A DNA stretch of 15,251 nucleotides from Alphaproteobacteria bacterium (GCA_002401545.1 NVTJ01000003.1:6301-21551); one strand, 5' to 3'; positions 1 through 6,779 are shown, counted from the stretch's first letter. Translations and numbers: made by a program. Notes: generated by a model not told the origin, from the sequence alone.

Positions 1-603
1 CGACTTGTCCACCCAACCCGGACGTTGCTCCGGCATGCCCCACCCAATCCACCGGGCCGATGAATCCGCTAAATCAGGTCGATATTCCTGCACATAAGCC
101 CGTGTCCCGTATACGGCCTGATGCATTTGGCCCAGACAACGCCCTATCAAATGCTCAGGTGGCGCATAAGTCAGGCGGATAGCCACATCTGCTTCCCTTC
201 GTGACAAATCAAATACTTCGGTAGAATCATTGACTTTTATCTGAATGCCCGGGTTTTCCACCATAAAATTGAGAAAATACGGCATAAAAAGATTGATCAC
301 AACCACATCGGGAACAGTGACACAGACTTGCCCCTCAAGGGTGCTGTCCCGTCCCGTCACACTGCGGCCAAAGGCGTGCAGACTATCATCCGTCTGCAAA
401 GCAACCGGCAAAAGCTCCTGACCGGCTTCCGTCAGCTTATAGCCATCAGGCATCCGGTCAAATAATTTTACGCCCATACTGGTTTCAAGAGATTCAATCC
501 GGCGGGAAACTTTGGAATGACTCACCTTCAACTGTTTAGCCGCCGCCCGCATGGATGGCGCCTCAGAAACCGCCAGAAAAATCTTCAGATCATCCCAATT
601 CAT
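1..603 (-). CDS. LysR-family transcriptional regulator, C-terminus cut by window edge
   Basis: The reverse strand reads open from an ATG at 603 to base 1, giving 201 codons with no stop, so roughly the last third of a usual ~300-residue LysR protein lies outside. Residues about 3-62 form the winged helix-turn-helix: it starts MNWDDLKIFLAVSE, carries VSHSKVSRRIESLE as recognition helix and ends with LFDRMPDGYKLTEAG. From about residue 90 the start of the effector-binding domain is visible (a stretch near 95-110 with VCVTVPDVVVINLFMPYF, then READVAIRLTY). The family binds DNA as a tetramer and commonly represses its own gene while controlling a divergent one. The divergent neighbour here is the MAPEG gene, and an 18-bp palindrome lies just ahead of this start. 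No good Shine-Dalgarno is seen, but the HTH begins at once, so the start is likely right. The effector cannot be told. Confidence 0.9.
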   Translation of the reverse strand, partial: MNWDDLKIFLAVSEAPSMRAAAKQLKVSHSKVSRRIESLETSMGVKLFDRMPDGYKLTEAGQELLPVALQTDDSLHAFGRSVTGRDSTLEGQVCVTVPDVVVINLFMPYFLNFMVENPGIQIKVNDSTEVFDLSRREADVAIRLTYAPPEHLIGRCLGQMHQAVYGTRAYVQEYRPDLADSSARWIGWGMPEQRPGWVDKS

Positions 604-623
604 TACAGTCCGCTATTTTGTAT

Positions 624-641
624 TGGTGCAAATTTGCACCA
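624..641. promoter_or_regulatory. 18-bp perfect palindrome, probable LysR operator
   Basis: TGGTGCAAATTTGCACCA is a perfect inverted repeat with no spacer, centred about 30 bp ahead of the lysR start. It sits at or just past the expected lysR transcription start and about 90 bp ahead of the MAPEG start. This is where an autorepressing LysR protein would bind. The sequence is directly visible; its use by this LysR protein is inferred. Confidence 0.7.
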
Positions 642-669
642 TGCTGTCAGTTATTCAATAGCTTGTCAA
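641..669 (-). promoter_or_regulatory. Candidate lysR sigma-70-type promoter
   Basis: On the reverse strand a perfect -35 TTGACA (669-664) is followed after 17 bp by CAGCAT (646-641), a poor -10 with 3 of 6 consensus bases. Transcription would start around 634, inside the palindrome, leaving a leader of about 30 nt. The -35 lies in CTTGTCAAG, which reads as a -35-like hexamer on both strands, so a forward promoter for the MAPEG gene may share it. Confidence 0.4.
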
Positions 670-675
670 GGATAC

Positions 676-705
676 TTAGCATGTTTAATTAGGTAATCAT
701 ATTAT
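676..705 (+). promoter_or_regulatory. Candidate promoter for the MAPEG gene
   Basis: TTAGCA (676-681), an 18-bp spacer and TATTAT (700-705) match the sigma-70 consensus at 4 and 5 of 6 bases. An alternative is TTGTCA (663-668) with TTAATT (685-690) at 16 bp. Neither is strong, which would fit activation by the divergent LysR regulator. Confidence 0.3.
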
Positions 706-728
706 CCAACCTATCAAAGGAATTTGCG

Positions 729-1139
729 ATGGAACATACACTAACTTTACCGCTTATCAGTGGCTATACGGCAGCACTTCTTGGCACAATGCAGGTTGCC
801 CTAATGATGACTGTTGGCTTTGCCCGCAGAACGGCAGAAGTCTCCCTTGGGGACGGTGGAAATGATGTTCTGCATCATAAAATCCGCCGCCACGGCAATC
901 TCGCAGAGAATGCACCGATCTTTCTTATTCTGCTTGGTTTGCTGGAAATCACAGGTGGACAGCAAAATATAGTATTAGGTCTTGCCGTGGTGTTTGTTAT
1001 GGCACGCTTGTCCCACGCCTATGCCCTTTCCGGTCCGGGAAAGCCGGTTGTGGCTCGTGCCATGGGGGCCATGGGTACGTTAATCGGCGTTGCAGGTACA
1101 GCGGGAGCTCTCGTCTGGCAACTCTCCATGGTGCAATAA
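729..1139 (+). CDS. MAPEG-family integral membrane protein
   Basis: 136 residues, the usual size for the MAPEG family (membrane-associated proteins in eicosanoid and glutathione metabolism), whose bacterial members are mostly uncharacterised and include glutathione-transferase-like enzymes. The family motif R-x-H-x-N-x-x-E-x-x-P is clear at residues 53-63 (RRHGNLAENAP). Four hydrophobic helices are visible at about 9-31, 59-76, 80-98 and 112-132, matching the four-helix fold. A good Shine-Dalgarno (AAAGGA, 716-721) sits 7 nt before the ATG. It is divergent from the LysR gene and is its likely target. The next gene starts 19 bp after the stop and may be co-transcribed. The substrate cannot be inferred. 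Confidence 0.88.
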   Translation: MEHTLTLPLISGYTAALLGTMQVALMMTVGFARRTAEVSLGDGGNDVLHHKIRRHGNLAENAPIFLILLGLLEITGGQQNIVLGLAVVFVMARLSHAYALSGPGKPVVARAMGAMGTLIGVAGTAGALVWQLSMVQ

Positions 1140-1158
1140 TACATATCAAGTAAATTCT

Positions 1159-2151
1159 ATGAAAATAAAATCTGAACCAACCCTTCTCCACGGCGAAAGG
1201 CCCATTGAAAATGCACCATCAATAGAATTGGGCAATGGCGGGCTGTGCATTCCGCAGCATTATTTGCTGTATCAGCATACCCGCCTCTCAGTGGAAAAAA
1301 TCGTGCTTGATATTGACTATAATGACCGCTATCTCATCTTTGTTTGCGAGGACAAAGGCGGCATATACATCCAAATTGGCATTGTCGGTTATGACAATTA
1401 TATCTCCCTTAAGTCTCAAAAGGACCTAAAAGTTGTTTATGGCAGAAAGTGGCGGGTTGAATCACAACTACCAACATCCGAGATAATTCAAACGGTTTTT
1501 CTGGCCCTTAAAAAAGCCAGAGAACATGAGGCCAGAGAATTGTTCCGCTTCACTCATGACAAGACTTTCACAACACCGTTTAACAACCACCACGACTTGC
1601 CGTTAATTTCACAGAATGCTGATTTAGTGCAGTTAAGTGAAGAAAAAACAGGATTTGAGAGTCTAAAAAGCCAACTTGAATCAATTCACTATGATTCCGC
1701 AAAACTACATCTGAAAACCATCAAAAAACTCGCCAATGAAAAATGGCTGATCGACATCAAAATTGAACCTGATGCCAATGGCCAATTACCTGAAATAAAT
1801 GATATGGCAATTTCATTTCTGCTGGATGAGCTGTCGACGAACGAACTTTATTATCAATTGATGGGTGAGTTCCTGTCCTTAAGCGATAGACATGTGGATG
1901 AGAATTTTCACTATAAGGGGTTTGCACGGTTCAGCCGGAAGAATAGCATAATTGCTCTCGCGGAACTGTCTTCTATTTTGCGGAAAAAGTCTCAGGATGA
2001 AGAACATCATGCCTTTGCACAGGCCTATGAAGCGGCTAACTACGAAACCGATAAAAGCCGGGTACCCAAACTCTATTACGGGTTATTATCTGACAAAATA
2101 AAGTTAAATATCGCCCGCTTTGGGCAATTGGAAGGTATCCTGCCTGATTAG
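1159..2151 (+). CDS. Hypothetical protein, unrecognised, 330 residues
   Basis: I do not recognise this family. The reading frame stays open upstream to a TTG at 1090 inside the MAPEG gene, but the ATG at 1159, which follows the MAPEG stop by 19 bp, is the sensible start. No clear Shine-Dalgarno precedes it, so translation may be coupled to MAPEG. The product is soluble-looking: no signal peptide and no membrane segment. Residues about 45-100 alternate hydrophobic and polar residues as in a beta-rich fold. About 101-125 is an amphipathic helix (SEIIQTVFLALKKAREHEA), and the middle and C-terminal parts are charged and probably helical, with SRKNSIIALAELSSILRKK near 260. No catalytic motif stands out. 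Base composition is more AT-rich than in the metabolic genes. It ends inside a terminator hairpin. Confidence 0.75.
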   Translation: MKIKSEPTLLHGERPIENAPSIELGNGGLCIPQHYLLYQHTRLSVEKIVLDIDYNDRYLIFVCEDKGGIYIQIGIVGYDNYISLKSQKDLKVVYGRKWRVESQLPTSEIIQTVFLALKKAREHEARELFRFTHDKTFTTPFNNHHDLPLISQNADLVQLSEEKTGFESLKSQLESIHYDSAKLHLKTIKKLANEKWLIDIKIEPDANGQLPEINDMAISFLLDELSTNELYYQLMGEFLSLSDRHVDENFHYKGFARFSRKNSIIALAELSSILRKKSQDEEHHAFAQAYEAANYETDKSRVPKLYYGLLSDKIKLNIARFGQLEGILPD

Positions 2152-2165
2152 GGTCAGGCATTTTT
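2141..2165 (+). terminator. Intrinsic terminator overlapping the stop codon
   Basis: TGCCTGA (2141-2147) pairs perfectly with TCAGGCA (2154-2160) around a 6-nt loop that contains the TAG stop codon at 2149-2151. TTTTT follows immediately at 2161-2165. A second, mutually exclusive hairpin can form between GGGTCAGGC (2151-2159) and GCCTGCCCC (2169-2177) with one mismatch. It could help end transcription of the convergent gene, although that direction lacks a T run. Confidence 0.7.
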
Positions 2166-2190
2166 AACGCCTGCCCCTTATATTAAACAA

Positions 2191-2745
2191 TCAAGCCTTG
2201 CTAGGTGACCAGTCAAAAACCTGAAACGGCGCATCCAAAGGCGTTCCGGCAACGTGGTTCACATAATTGCTCATCACTTTCTGCGATAATCCCAGAATAA
2301 CTTCCAGAATATTTTGCTGATTATAGCCCGCCGCCAGAAATTCAGTCACATCGGCCTCACTGACCTGCCCGCGCTTGAGCAACATTTTGAGGGTAAAATC
2401 TCTCAGGGCTTCGAGTTTCTCCGGCAATGGCGTGTTGTCCCGCAACGCATCGGAAATCTGCTTGTCAACGCCCATCATATTGGCAACCGCAGTATGGGCG
2501 GGCACACAGTAATGGCACTCATGCTCAACATTAATGGTTTGCCAGATAACCGTCTGCTCATCTGCTGATAACGATGTCTTCATAAACAGACCGTGAACGA
2601 CCTGATAAGCTTCCAAAAGGCTGGGGGATGCCCCCATAACCGCGTGAAGGTTAGGAATCATGCCAAATGCTTTTTGCGAATTTTCAAAAAGCGGCAAGGT
2701 ATCTTCGGGGGCTGTTTCAGGCGTGTGCAGGGGGAAATTTGTCAT
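2191..2745 (-). CDS. Carboxymuconolactone decarboxylase / AhpD-like CxxC protein
   Basis: 184 residues. The family signature E-x-x-C-x-x-C-x-x-x-H is present at residues 74-84 (EHECHYCVPAH), giving C77, C80 and H84, the redox-active dithiol and histidine used by alkylhydroperoxidase D and relatives. The nearby helix GMIPNLHAVMGASPSLLEAY (about 28-47) is also typical of peroxidase-related members. This makes an antioxidant or electrophile-detoxifying role more likely than true carboxymuconolactone decarboxylation; the substrate is unknown. An AGGA lies 9 nt ahead of the ATG. It is transcribed divergently from a TetR regulator whose probable operator overlaps its promoter, so TetR repression is likely. 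Confidence 0.85.
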   Translation of the reverse strand: MTNFPLHTPETAPEDTLPLFENSQKAFGMIPNLHAVMGASPSLLEAYQVVHGLFMKTSLSADEQTVIWQTINVEHECHYCVPAHTAVANMMGVDKQISDALRDNTPLPEKLEALRDFTLKMLLKRGQVSEADVTEFLAAGYNQQNILEVILGLSQKVMSNYVNHVAGTPLDAPFQVFDWSPSKA

Positions 2746-2769
2746 ATTCTAATGTCCTGTGTTGGTAAA

Positions 2770-2798
2770 TTTATACTTATTTGAGCGATCGTTCAAAA
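2770..2798 (-). promoter_or_regulatory. Candidate promoter of the AhpD-like gene
   Basis: On the reverse strand TATAAA (2775-2770) is a good -10. TTTTGA lies 17 bp upstream (2798-2793) as a weak -35. The left TetR operator (2781-2796) fills the spacer and overlaps the -35, so binding there would block RNA polymerase. Confidence 0.45.
2781..2796. promoter_or_regulatory. TetR-type operator 1
   Basis: TTGAGCGATCGTTCAA is an inverted repeat with one mismatched pair. It shares 13 of 16 bases with operator 2, and their centres are 31 bp apart, about three helical turns. It lies in the promoter of the AhpD-like gene, next to a TetR gene, so assignment to that regulator is a strong inference. Confidence 0.75.
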
Positions 2799-2805
2799 AA
2801 TCTAC

Positions 2806-2834
2806 TTTATTTTGAGCAGACGTTCAAGTATAAT
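2806..2834 (+). promoter_or_regulatory. Candidate tetR promoter
   Basis: A perfect -10 TATAAT (2829-2834) is preceded at 17 bp by a weak -35 TTTATT (2806-2811). Operator 2 occupies the spacer. The ATG is 30 bp downstream of the -10. Confidence 0.5.
2812..2827. promoter_or_regulatory. TetR-type operator 2
   Basis: TTGAGCAGACGTTCAA repeats operator 1 with changes only at the three central positions 7-9. It lies exactly between the candidate -35 (2806-2811) and -10 (2829-2834) of the tetR gene, so it would mediate autorepression. Confidence 0.75.
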
Positions 2835-2863
2835 TATCGGAAATTTGATGAAAGAAAAATTCT

Positions 2864-3448
2864 ATGGGACGTCAACAACGTTATGACAGGACCGAAACCG
2901 TTGAAAAGGCTATGAATTTATTCTGGCGAAGCGGTTTTTCCGGCACCTCCATGCGCGATCTGGAAGATTACCTCGATATGAGGCCGGGCAGCATCTATGC
3001 CAATTTCGGCAGTAAAGAACATCTTTATAGAGAAACAATGGATCTTTACGCGGCTAAATCTTTTAAGAGTTTTAAGGCATTAGTGAGAAATACAGATAGT
3101 TTTATGTCAGGGCTACATCATTTCATAAGGCAACTGCTGTTCACCCCAGCTAACCCTTGTGCCTGTATGTTGGCCAAAACCCTTGCGGATATCAACCCTG
3201 ACAATGATGCCCTGAAAAGAAAAGCCGGTGATATGATCGCCAATTTTGAAGATATACTGGTTGTTGAGTTAGAGCGTGCCAGAGAATCCGGCGAAATTGG
3301 AGGAAATTGTGATGTCAGGGCACTGGCCCGTTTTATTCAAGTGCAGATTATTGGTCTCAGGTCTTACGCTGAAATGCAAAAGCCAAAAGCCGTGATAAAT
3401 CAATTGCTCAATGATGCCCTAGCGGCTATCAAGACCAAAGCAGGCTGA
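2864..3448 (+). CDS. TetR/AcrR-family transcriptional repressor
   Basis: 194 residues, the usual TetR length. Residues about 9-55 form the DNA-binding domain, with the HTH GFSGTSMRDLEDYLDMRPGS and the diagnostic SIYANFGSKEHLY. The rest is the helical ligand-binding and dimerisation domain. It carries NPCACMLAKT with C99 and C101, in a region where the related electrophile/redox sensors of the NemR type also have a functional cysteine; that comparison is from memory of the family. Another cysteine is C149. Two operators in the divergent promoter region point to repression of itself and of the AhpD-like gene. The Shine-Dalgarno is weak (GAAAG about 10 nt upstream). The gene ends 6 bp from the convergent response regulator. 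The inducer is unknown. Confidence 0.92.
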   Translation: MGRQQRYDRTETVEKAMNLFWRSGFSGTSMRDLEDYLDMRPGSIYANFGSKEHLYRETMDLYAAKSFKSFKALVRNTDSFMSGLHHFIRQLLFTPANPCACMLAKTLADINPDNDALKRKAGDMIANFEDILVVELERARESGEIGGNCDVRALARFIQVQIIGLRSYAEMQKPKAVINQLLNDALAAIKTKAG

Positions 3449-3454
3449 AAATAA

Positions 3455-4099
3455 TTACAGAATATTGATATGATTGGCTATGCTGACAGCCTGGGTTCTG
3501 TTTGTTGCTTTCAGAGACTTTAATATCCCGGCAATATGTACCTTCACTGTACCTGTGGCGATATTCAGTTCCCGGGCAATGACCTTGTTGGGCTTGCCCT
3601 CTGCCAAAAGTCTCAAAACATCAAATTGCCGTTTGGATAAGATGGGCGCTTCTTCTGTGGTAACCAGAAATCTGCTTGTTGAGCTTTGACTTTCAAAATA
3701 TGGTATGCCACTGATAACTTCCGGTGAAAAATATTTTCCGCCCGCAAGCACAATCTGAAAAACAGAAATGGTAATTTCTTTTTTTGTCCGCTCGGCAATG
3801 AATGCACTGATCCCCATTCTATAGGCCTTGTGCATAACCGCATAATCCTCCAAAGTGGAGAAAAGAACAATATTGTCCTTCAGTCCTGAAGTTTCTATCT
3901 TGTGCAACATGCCGATACTGCCAATTTCCGGTACATCCAAATCAATAATAATCAAATCCAGGTCAAGGCTAGCGGCCAGCGCAGCACCATCCTCTATGGT
4001 ATCCGCTTCCAGAAACTCACAGCCCTCATCCATCTGCAAAAGGATAGCCTTCATGCCCTCCCGGCATATGTCAAATTGATCTATAATTAATACGCGCAT
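3455..4099 (-). CDS. LuxR/NarL-type response regulator with atypical receiver
   Basis: 214 residues from the ATG at 4099. The frame also allows a GTG at 4120, but AAGG lies 8 nt before the ATG and nothing precedes the GTG. Residues 1-118 are a receiver domain: D7 opens the acidic pocket, D53 in IIIDLDVPE is the expected phosphoacceptor with P57 four residues on, and S81 takes the switch Thr/Ser position. Two conserved positions are changed: the second acidic residue is Q8 and the usual lysine in the G-x-x-G-[FY]-[IL]-x-K motif is E103. Residues 153-208 are an intact LuxR HTH (LSKRQFDVLRLLAEG, then NKVIARELNIATGTVKVHI). It lies 143 bp downstream of the histidine kinase on the same strand, its likely partner. 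Targets are unknown. Confidence 0.9.
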   Translation of the reverse strand: MRVLIIDQFDICREGMKAILLQMDEGCEFLEADTIEDGAALAASLDLDLIIIDLDVPEIGSIGMLHKIETSGLKDNIVLFSTLEDYAVMHKAYRMGISAFIAERTKKEITISVFQIVLAGGKYFSPEVISGIPYFESQSSTSRFLVTTEEAPILSKRQFDVLRLLAEGKPNKVIARELNIATGTVKVHIAGILKSLKATNRTQAVSIANHINIL

Positions 4100-4129
4100 T
4101 TTTTTAACCTTATTATTCACACTTGCTAA

Positions 4130-4135
4130 ATTATA
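4130..4135 (-). promoter_or_regulatory. Candidate -10 element of the response regulator gene
   Basis: A perfect TATAAT is read on the reverse strand, about 30 bp ahead of the ATG at 4099. No -35 is found at 16-18 bp, so if used it may need an activator. A start of transcription near 4123 would leave almost no leader for the upstream GTG, which supports the ATG. The rest of the 4121-4242 spacer is AT-rich with no terminator hairpin seen, so read-through from the kinase is also possible. Confidence 0.3.
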
Positions 4136-4242
4136 ATTCCTTTTAAATATTCTGCTTTAATCTACATCAACTTATTGTGTTTATTGATTATGCCGCTATC
4201 AGAATAAACTTGAAAGTAACCTTCTCAATAATCTGGTCAATG

Positions 4243-6210
4243 TCATATATGGCCTATAGTTATTTCTTTATAGTCTATTCGGCCTATCTCCGGCGTCAAA
4301 ACAGCCTCAGCAGCCGCATTTGAGAAATAGACGGAAAAACGACTTCCCGGACCGGCATTGCTCTCCACCTGAATCCGACCCCCCTGAAGTTCCACCAGGT
4401 TTTTGACAATGGTCAGTCCCAGCCCGACACCACCGTATATTCTATTAAAATTCATATCCTTTTGGACAAAAAGATCAAATATCATCCCCTTGTCAACGTC
4501 CTCAAGGCCGATGCCCTGATCAATGACATCAATGATAAATTCCCCTTTTTTATAATATAGATCAACCTTGACAATGGCATTTTCCTCAGAAAATTTAATA
4601 GCATTATCAATGAGATGAACTAATATCCGCATGGTATGGTCCGGGTCAATATACAGTTCCGCCATGTCACTGCTGACACTGGTTTCTATGGTAATATTTT
4701 TTTCGGCGGCCCGGTTGATCATACGAGGCATGATTTCATCCAGTAATGACTGTGCCGATAAATGACGAGGTTGATCTTTAACCGACCCCAACTCAAAATT
4801 TGTCACATGCAGAATATTCTGGATCAGTTCCAGAAGTTGCTTTCCGCCGGTATTTATATCAACGGCATAGTCCCGGTAGAAAGGGATATTGATCTTGCCC
4901 ATATGTTCTTCGGCTATCATGCTGCTAAAGCCTATAATGGCATTCAACGGCGTCCTGAGTTCATGACTTACGGCTGACAGGAATTGTACTTTGGCAATAT
5001 TTGCCTCTTCAGCCCGTCTTTTGGCAAGCAACAGTTCTTGTTCCCTGTTCCAGCTTACCGTAATATCCTGTATGGTTCCTTCCATCCGTATCGGCATACC
5101 ATCTTCCATCCTGAAGATTTTTCCCCGTACCTTGATCATTTTCTCCGATTTGTCGGACAACAGGATACGATGGCTAAGCTCATAGGAATGATCACCTTTC
5201 AGGGCGGAAATAACCGAACTGTCCACAGTGGCCCGGTCATCAGGATGCACCCTTTCCATAAAGCTTTCATAATCAGGAGAAAAAGTGTCCGCTGAAAGGC
5301 CAAAAATATTGTAAATCTCATCAGACCAAATGAACTCATTGGAATTCATGATCCATTCGAAGTTACCAAAACGGGCGGTTTTTTGTGCCCGTGCCAGACG
5401 GGCTTCGCTTTCCACAAGCGCCCTGTTGGACTTGCGAATTTCCGTAACATCCTTGCCTTCCAGGACGATCAGCCTTGATTGTTTATATTCCACCCAGATT
5501 TCCTTGAGGATAATGGCCAGAATAATTTTCCTGTTGTTTGCCCCCAGAATATCGACCGTGAGCGATACACTCTTTCCGGGTTTTATCTGTGAAACAGCCT
5601 CCTGCACCAAAGAAAAGTCCTTTTCACTGGCCCAGAAATCACAGTCCCAGACTTTCCTGCCAATATTTTTCTCCGGCGCCGCTTTTAACAACCGGACGAC
5701 CGTATCATTAAATTCCATAACCTCGCCTTCACCATTCATCAAAATGGTAAACTGGTGAGACATATTGAAAAGCGTTCTGAATTTTGCCTCTTCTTCCCTG
5801 ACCCGCTTTTGCTGCTCTAATCTGTTGCTGATATCGCGGCAGATCGCGGTATAGCGGCATAAACTTCCCTCGGGATGTTTTTGTATGGCGATATCAAGAG
5901 GAATTTCAGCGCCTGACTTTGATATACCATAAAGGACGGTCCGTTGACCCATATAACGGGATTTTTCGCCGGACTTGTCATAGGCTTCAATAAAATTTCC
6001 ATGTCGTGAATGTACGGATTCAGGTAACAGGAGATTCAGCGACTGACCCAGAATTTCATCTTCGCTATAGCCAAATGTCTTTTCAAAAGCAGCATTAACC
6101 AGTACAATGTGATGATTAACGTCCAGCGAAATAACCGCATCAGCTGAAAGATTAATGATTTCAGCCAGAATATCCCGGTTATGTATATTCTCTATAACAC
6201 GATTGCTCAT
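4243..6210 (-). CDS. Soluble PAS-domain sensor histidine kinase
   Basis: 655 residues with no membrane segment or signal peptide, so a cytoplasmic sensor. Three PAS domains are visible: about 13-125 (DAVISLDVNHHIVLVNAAFEK, ending ICRDIS), about 143-258 (ending GKDVTEI) and about 275-390 (with FEWIMNSNEFIWSDEIYNIFG, VHPDDRA, ending TIQDIT). A short coiled linker leads to the HisKA domain at about 405-470 with FLSAVSHELRTPLNAIIGFS; H416 is the phosphoacceptor. The ATPase domain (about 520-628) has the N box LIDNAIKF (N536), the G1 box DVIDQGIGL and the G2 box GGVGLGLTI. There is no fused receiver, which leaves the LuxR-type regulator immediately downstream as probable substrate. A Shine-Dalgarno AGGAT lies just ahead of the ATG. 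The stimulus is unknown; no haem or flavin site can be assigned by eye. Confidence 0.93.
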   Translation of the reverse strand: MSNRVIENIHNRDILAEIINLSADAVISLDVNHHIVLVNAAFEKTFGYSEDEILGQSLNLLLPESVHSRHGNFIEAYDKSGEKSRYMGQRTVLYGISKSGAEIPLDIAIQKHPEGSLCRYTAICRDISNRLEQQKRVREEEAKFRTLFNMSHQFTILMNGEGEVMEFNDTVVRLLKAAPEKNIGRKVWDCDFWASEKDFSLVQEAVSQIKPGKSVSLTVDILGANNRKIILAIILKEIWVEYKQSRLIVLEGKDVTEIRKSNRALVESEARLARAQKTARFGNFEWIMNSNEFIWSDEIYNIFGLSADTFSPDYESFMERVHPDDRATVDSSVISALKGDHSYELSHRILLSDKSEKMIKVRGKIFRMEDGMPIRMEGTIQDITVSWNREQELLLAKRRAEEANIAKVQFLSAVSHELRTPLNAIIGFSSMIAEEHMGKINIPFYRDYAVDINTGGKQLLELIQNILHVTNFELGSVKDQPRHLSAQSLLDEIMPRMINRAAEKNITIETSVSSDMAELYIDPDHTMRILVHLIDNAIKFSEENAIVKVDLYYKKGEFIIDVIDQGIGLEDVDKGMIFDLFVQKDMNFNRIYGGVGLGLTIVKNLVELQGGRIQVESNAGPGSRFSVYFSNAAAEAVLTPEIGRIDYKEITIGHI

Positions 6211-6230
6211 GATCCTACCCTAAATAATAT

Positions 6231-6251
6231 ACATAATACATAATACATAAT
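6231..6251. repeat. Three tandem copies of ACATAAT ahead of the kinase gene
   Basis: Three perfect head-to-tail copies of the 7-mer ACATAAT lie 21-41 bp ahead of the kinase ATG. On the kinase strand each reads ATTATGT, so every copy offers a -10-like TATTAT or TATATT hexamer. The block is in the promoter or leader of the kinase gene. Confidence 0.8.
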
Positions 6252-6320
6252 CTAACACATCCCTTTTACTCCGCACAGGTATGACAACATTGTTATATTT
6301 CTTACATTCAAGAATATAGA

Positions 6321-6452
6321 ATGATTGACATAGCCATAGTATTTGATGTTCTCCCGGCTTTATCAAACCTTTGTTTCCTGCTTGATCTGGTTTCCCTGCT
6401 CAATGCACTTCACATGCTTTTATATTTAATATCCATAACAAAAATATTGTAA
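6321..6452 (+). CDS. Doubtful 43-codon hydrophobic small ORF
   Basis: An ATG at 6321 opens a 43-codon frame ending at TAA (6450-6452). The peptide is strikingly hydrophobic, with leucine-rich stretches such as LPALSNLCFLLDLVSLLNAL and LLYLIS, and would form one or two membrane helices. No Shine-Dalgarno is seen ahead of it, and AT-rich spacers readily produce such frames by chance. It is listed only because the spacer is otherwise empty. Confidence 0.15.
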   Translation: MIDIAIVFDVLPALSNLCFLLDLVSLLNALHMLLYLISITKIL

Positions 6453-6506
6453 TATAAGACAACATTCTAATATATAAAATGTTACGGAATGGTTAAATAA
6501 TATTGG

Positions 6507-6558
6507 CAATAGGCCATTAAAAACAAATGATTAGTAAAATTACCCCGCCAATAGGCCA
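6507..6558. repeat. Pair of direct repeats CAATAGGCCA, 42 bp apart
   Basis: CAATAGGCCA occurs at 6507-6516 and 6549-6558. The 42-bp period is four helical turns, which puts both copies on the same DNA face. This fits a binding-site pair for a regulator, possibly the LuxR-type regulator nearby; that link is only inference. Confidence 0.45.
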
Positions 6559-6779
6559 AACGGCATAGTATAAAGCGGGCGCATCATAACTTTTTTTCAC
6601 AAACCAGTATCTTAAATATATGAATAAATACCATAGGTTTATCTATTAGATATATATACCCGCAAAGAGAGAGTTCAATTCCTCTGCCAAAATAATATTA
6701 CCTTAAAACAGGGATTTTTTTAATTATCTCTGCATTTTTCTCTTCCTGCCAGCTTCCGGTAAAATGTCTGAAATATATT

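Noticed and set aside
782..799. Sigma-54-like TGGCAC...TTGC sequence
   Set aside because: The spacing between the two blocks is 8 nt, not 5, and it lies inside the MAPEG coding region.
1090..1158. Upstream TTG start extending the 330-residue protein by 23 residues
   Set aside because: It would overlap the MAPEG coding sequence by about 50 bp. The ATG at 1159 lies just past that stop.
4100..4120. GTG start of the response regulator
   Set aside because: No Shine-Dalgarno precedes it. The receiver domain begins directly at the ATG at 4099, which has AAGG 8 nt upstream.
6665..6690. tRNA T-arm-like sequence (AGAGAGTTCAATTCCTCTG) suggesting a tRNA remnant or attachment site
   Set aside because: The T-stem pairs only with a bulged base. 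No acceptor stem, anticodon arm or matching 5' half is found upstream, and no integrase is nearby.
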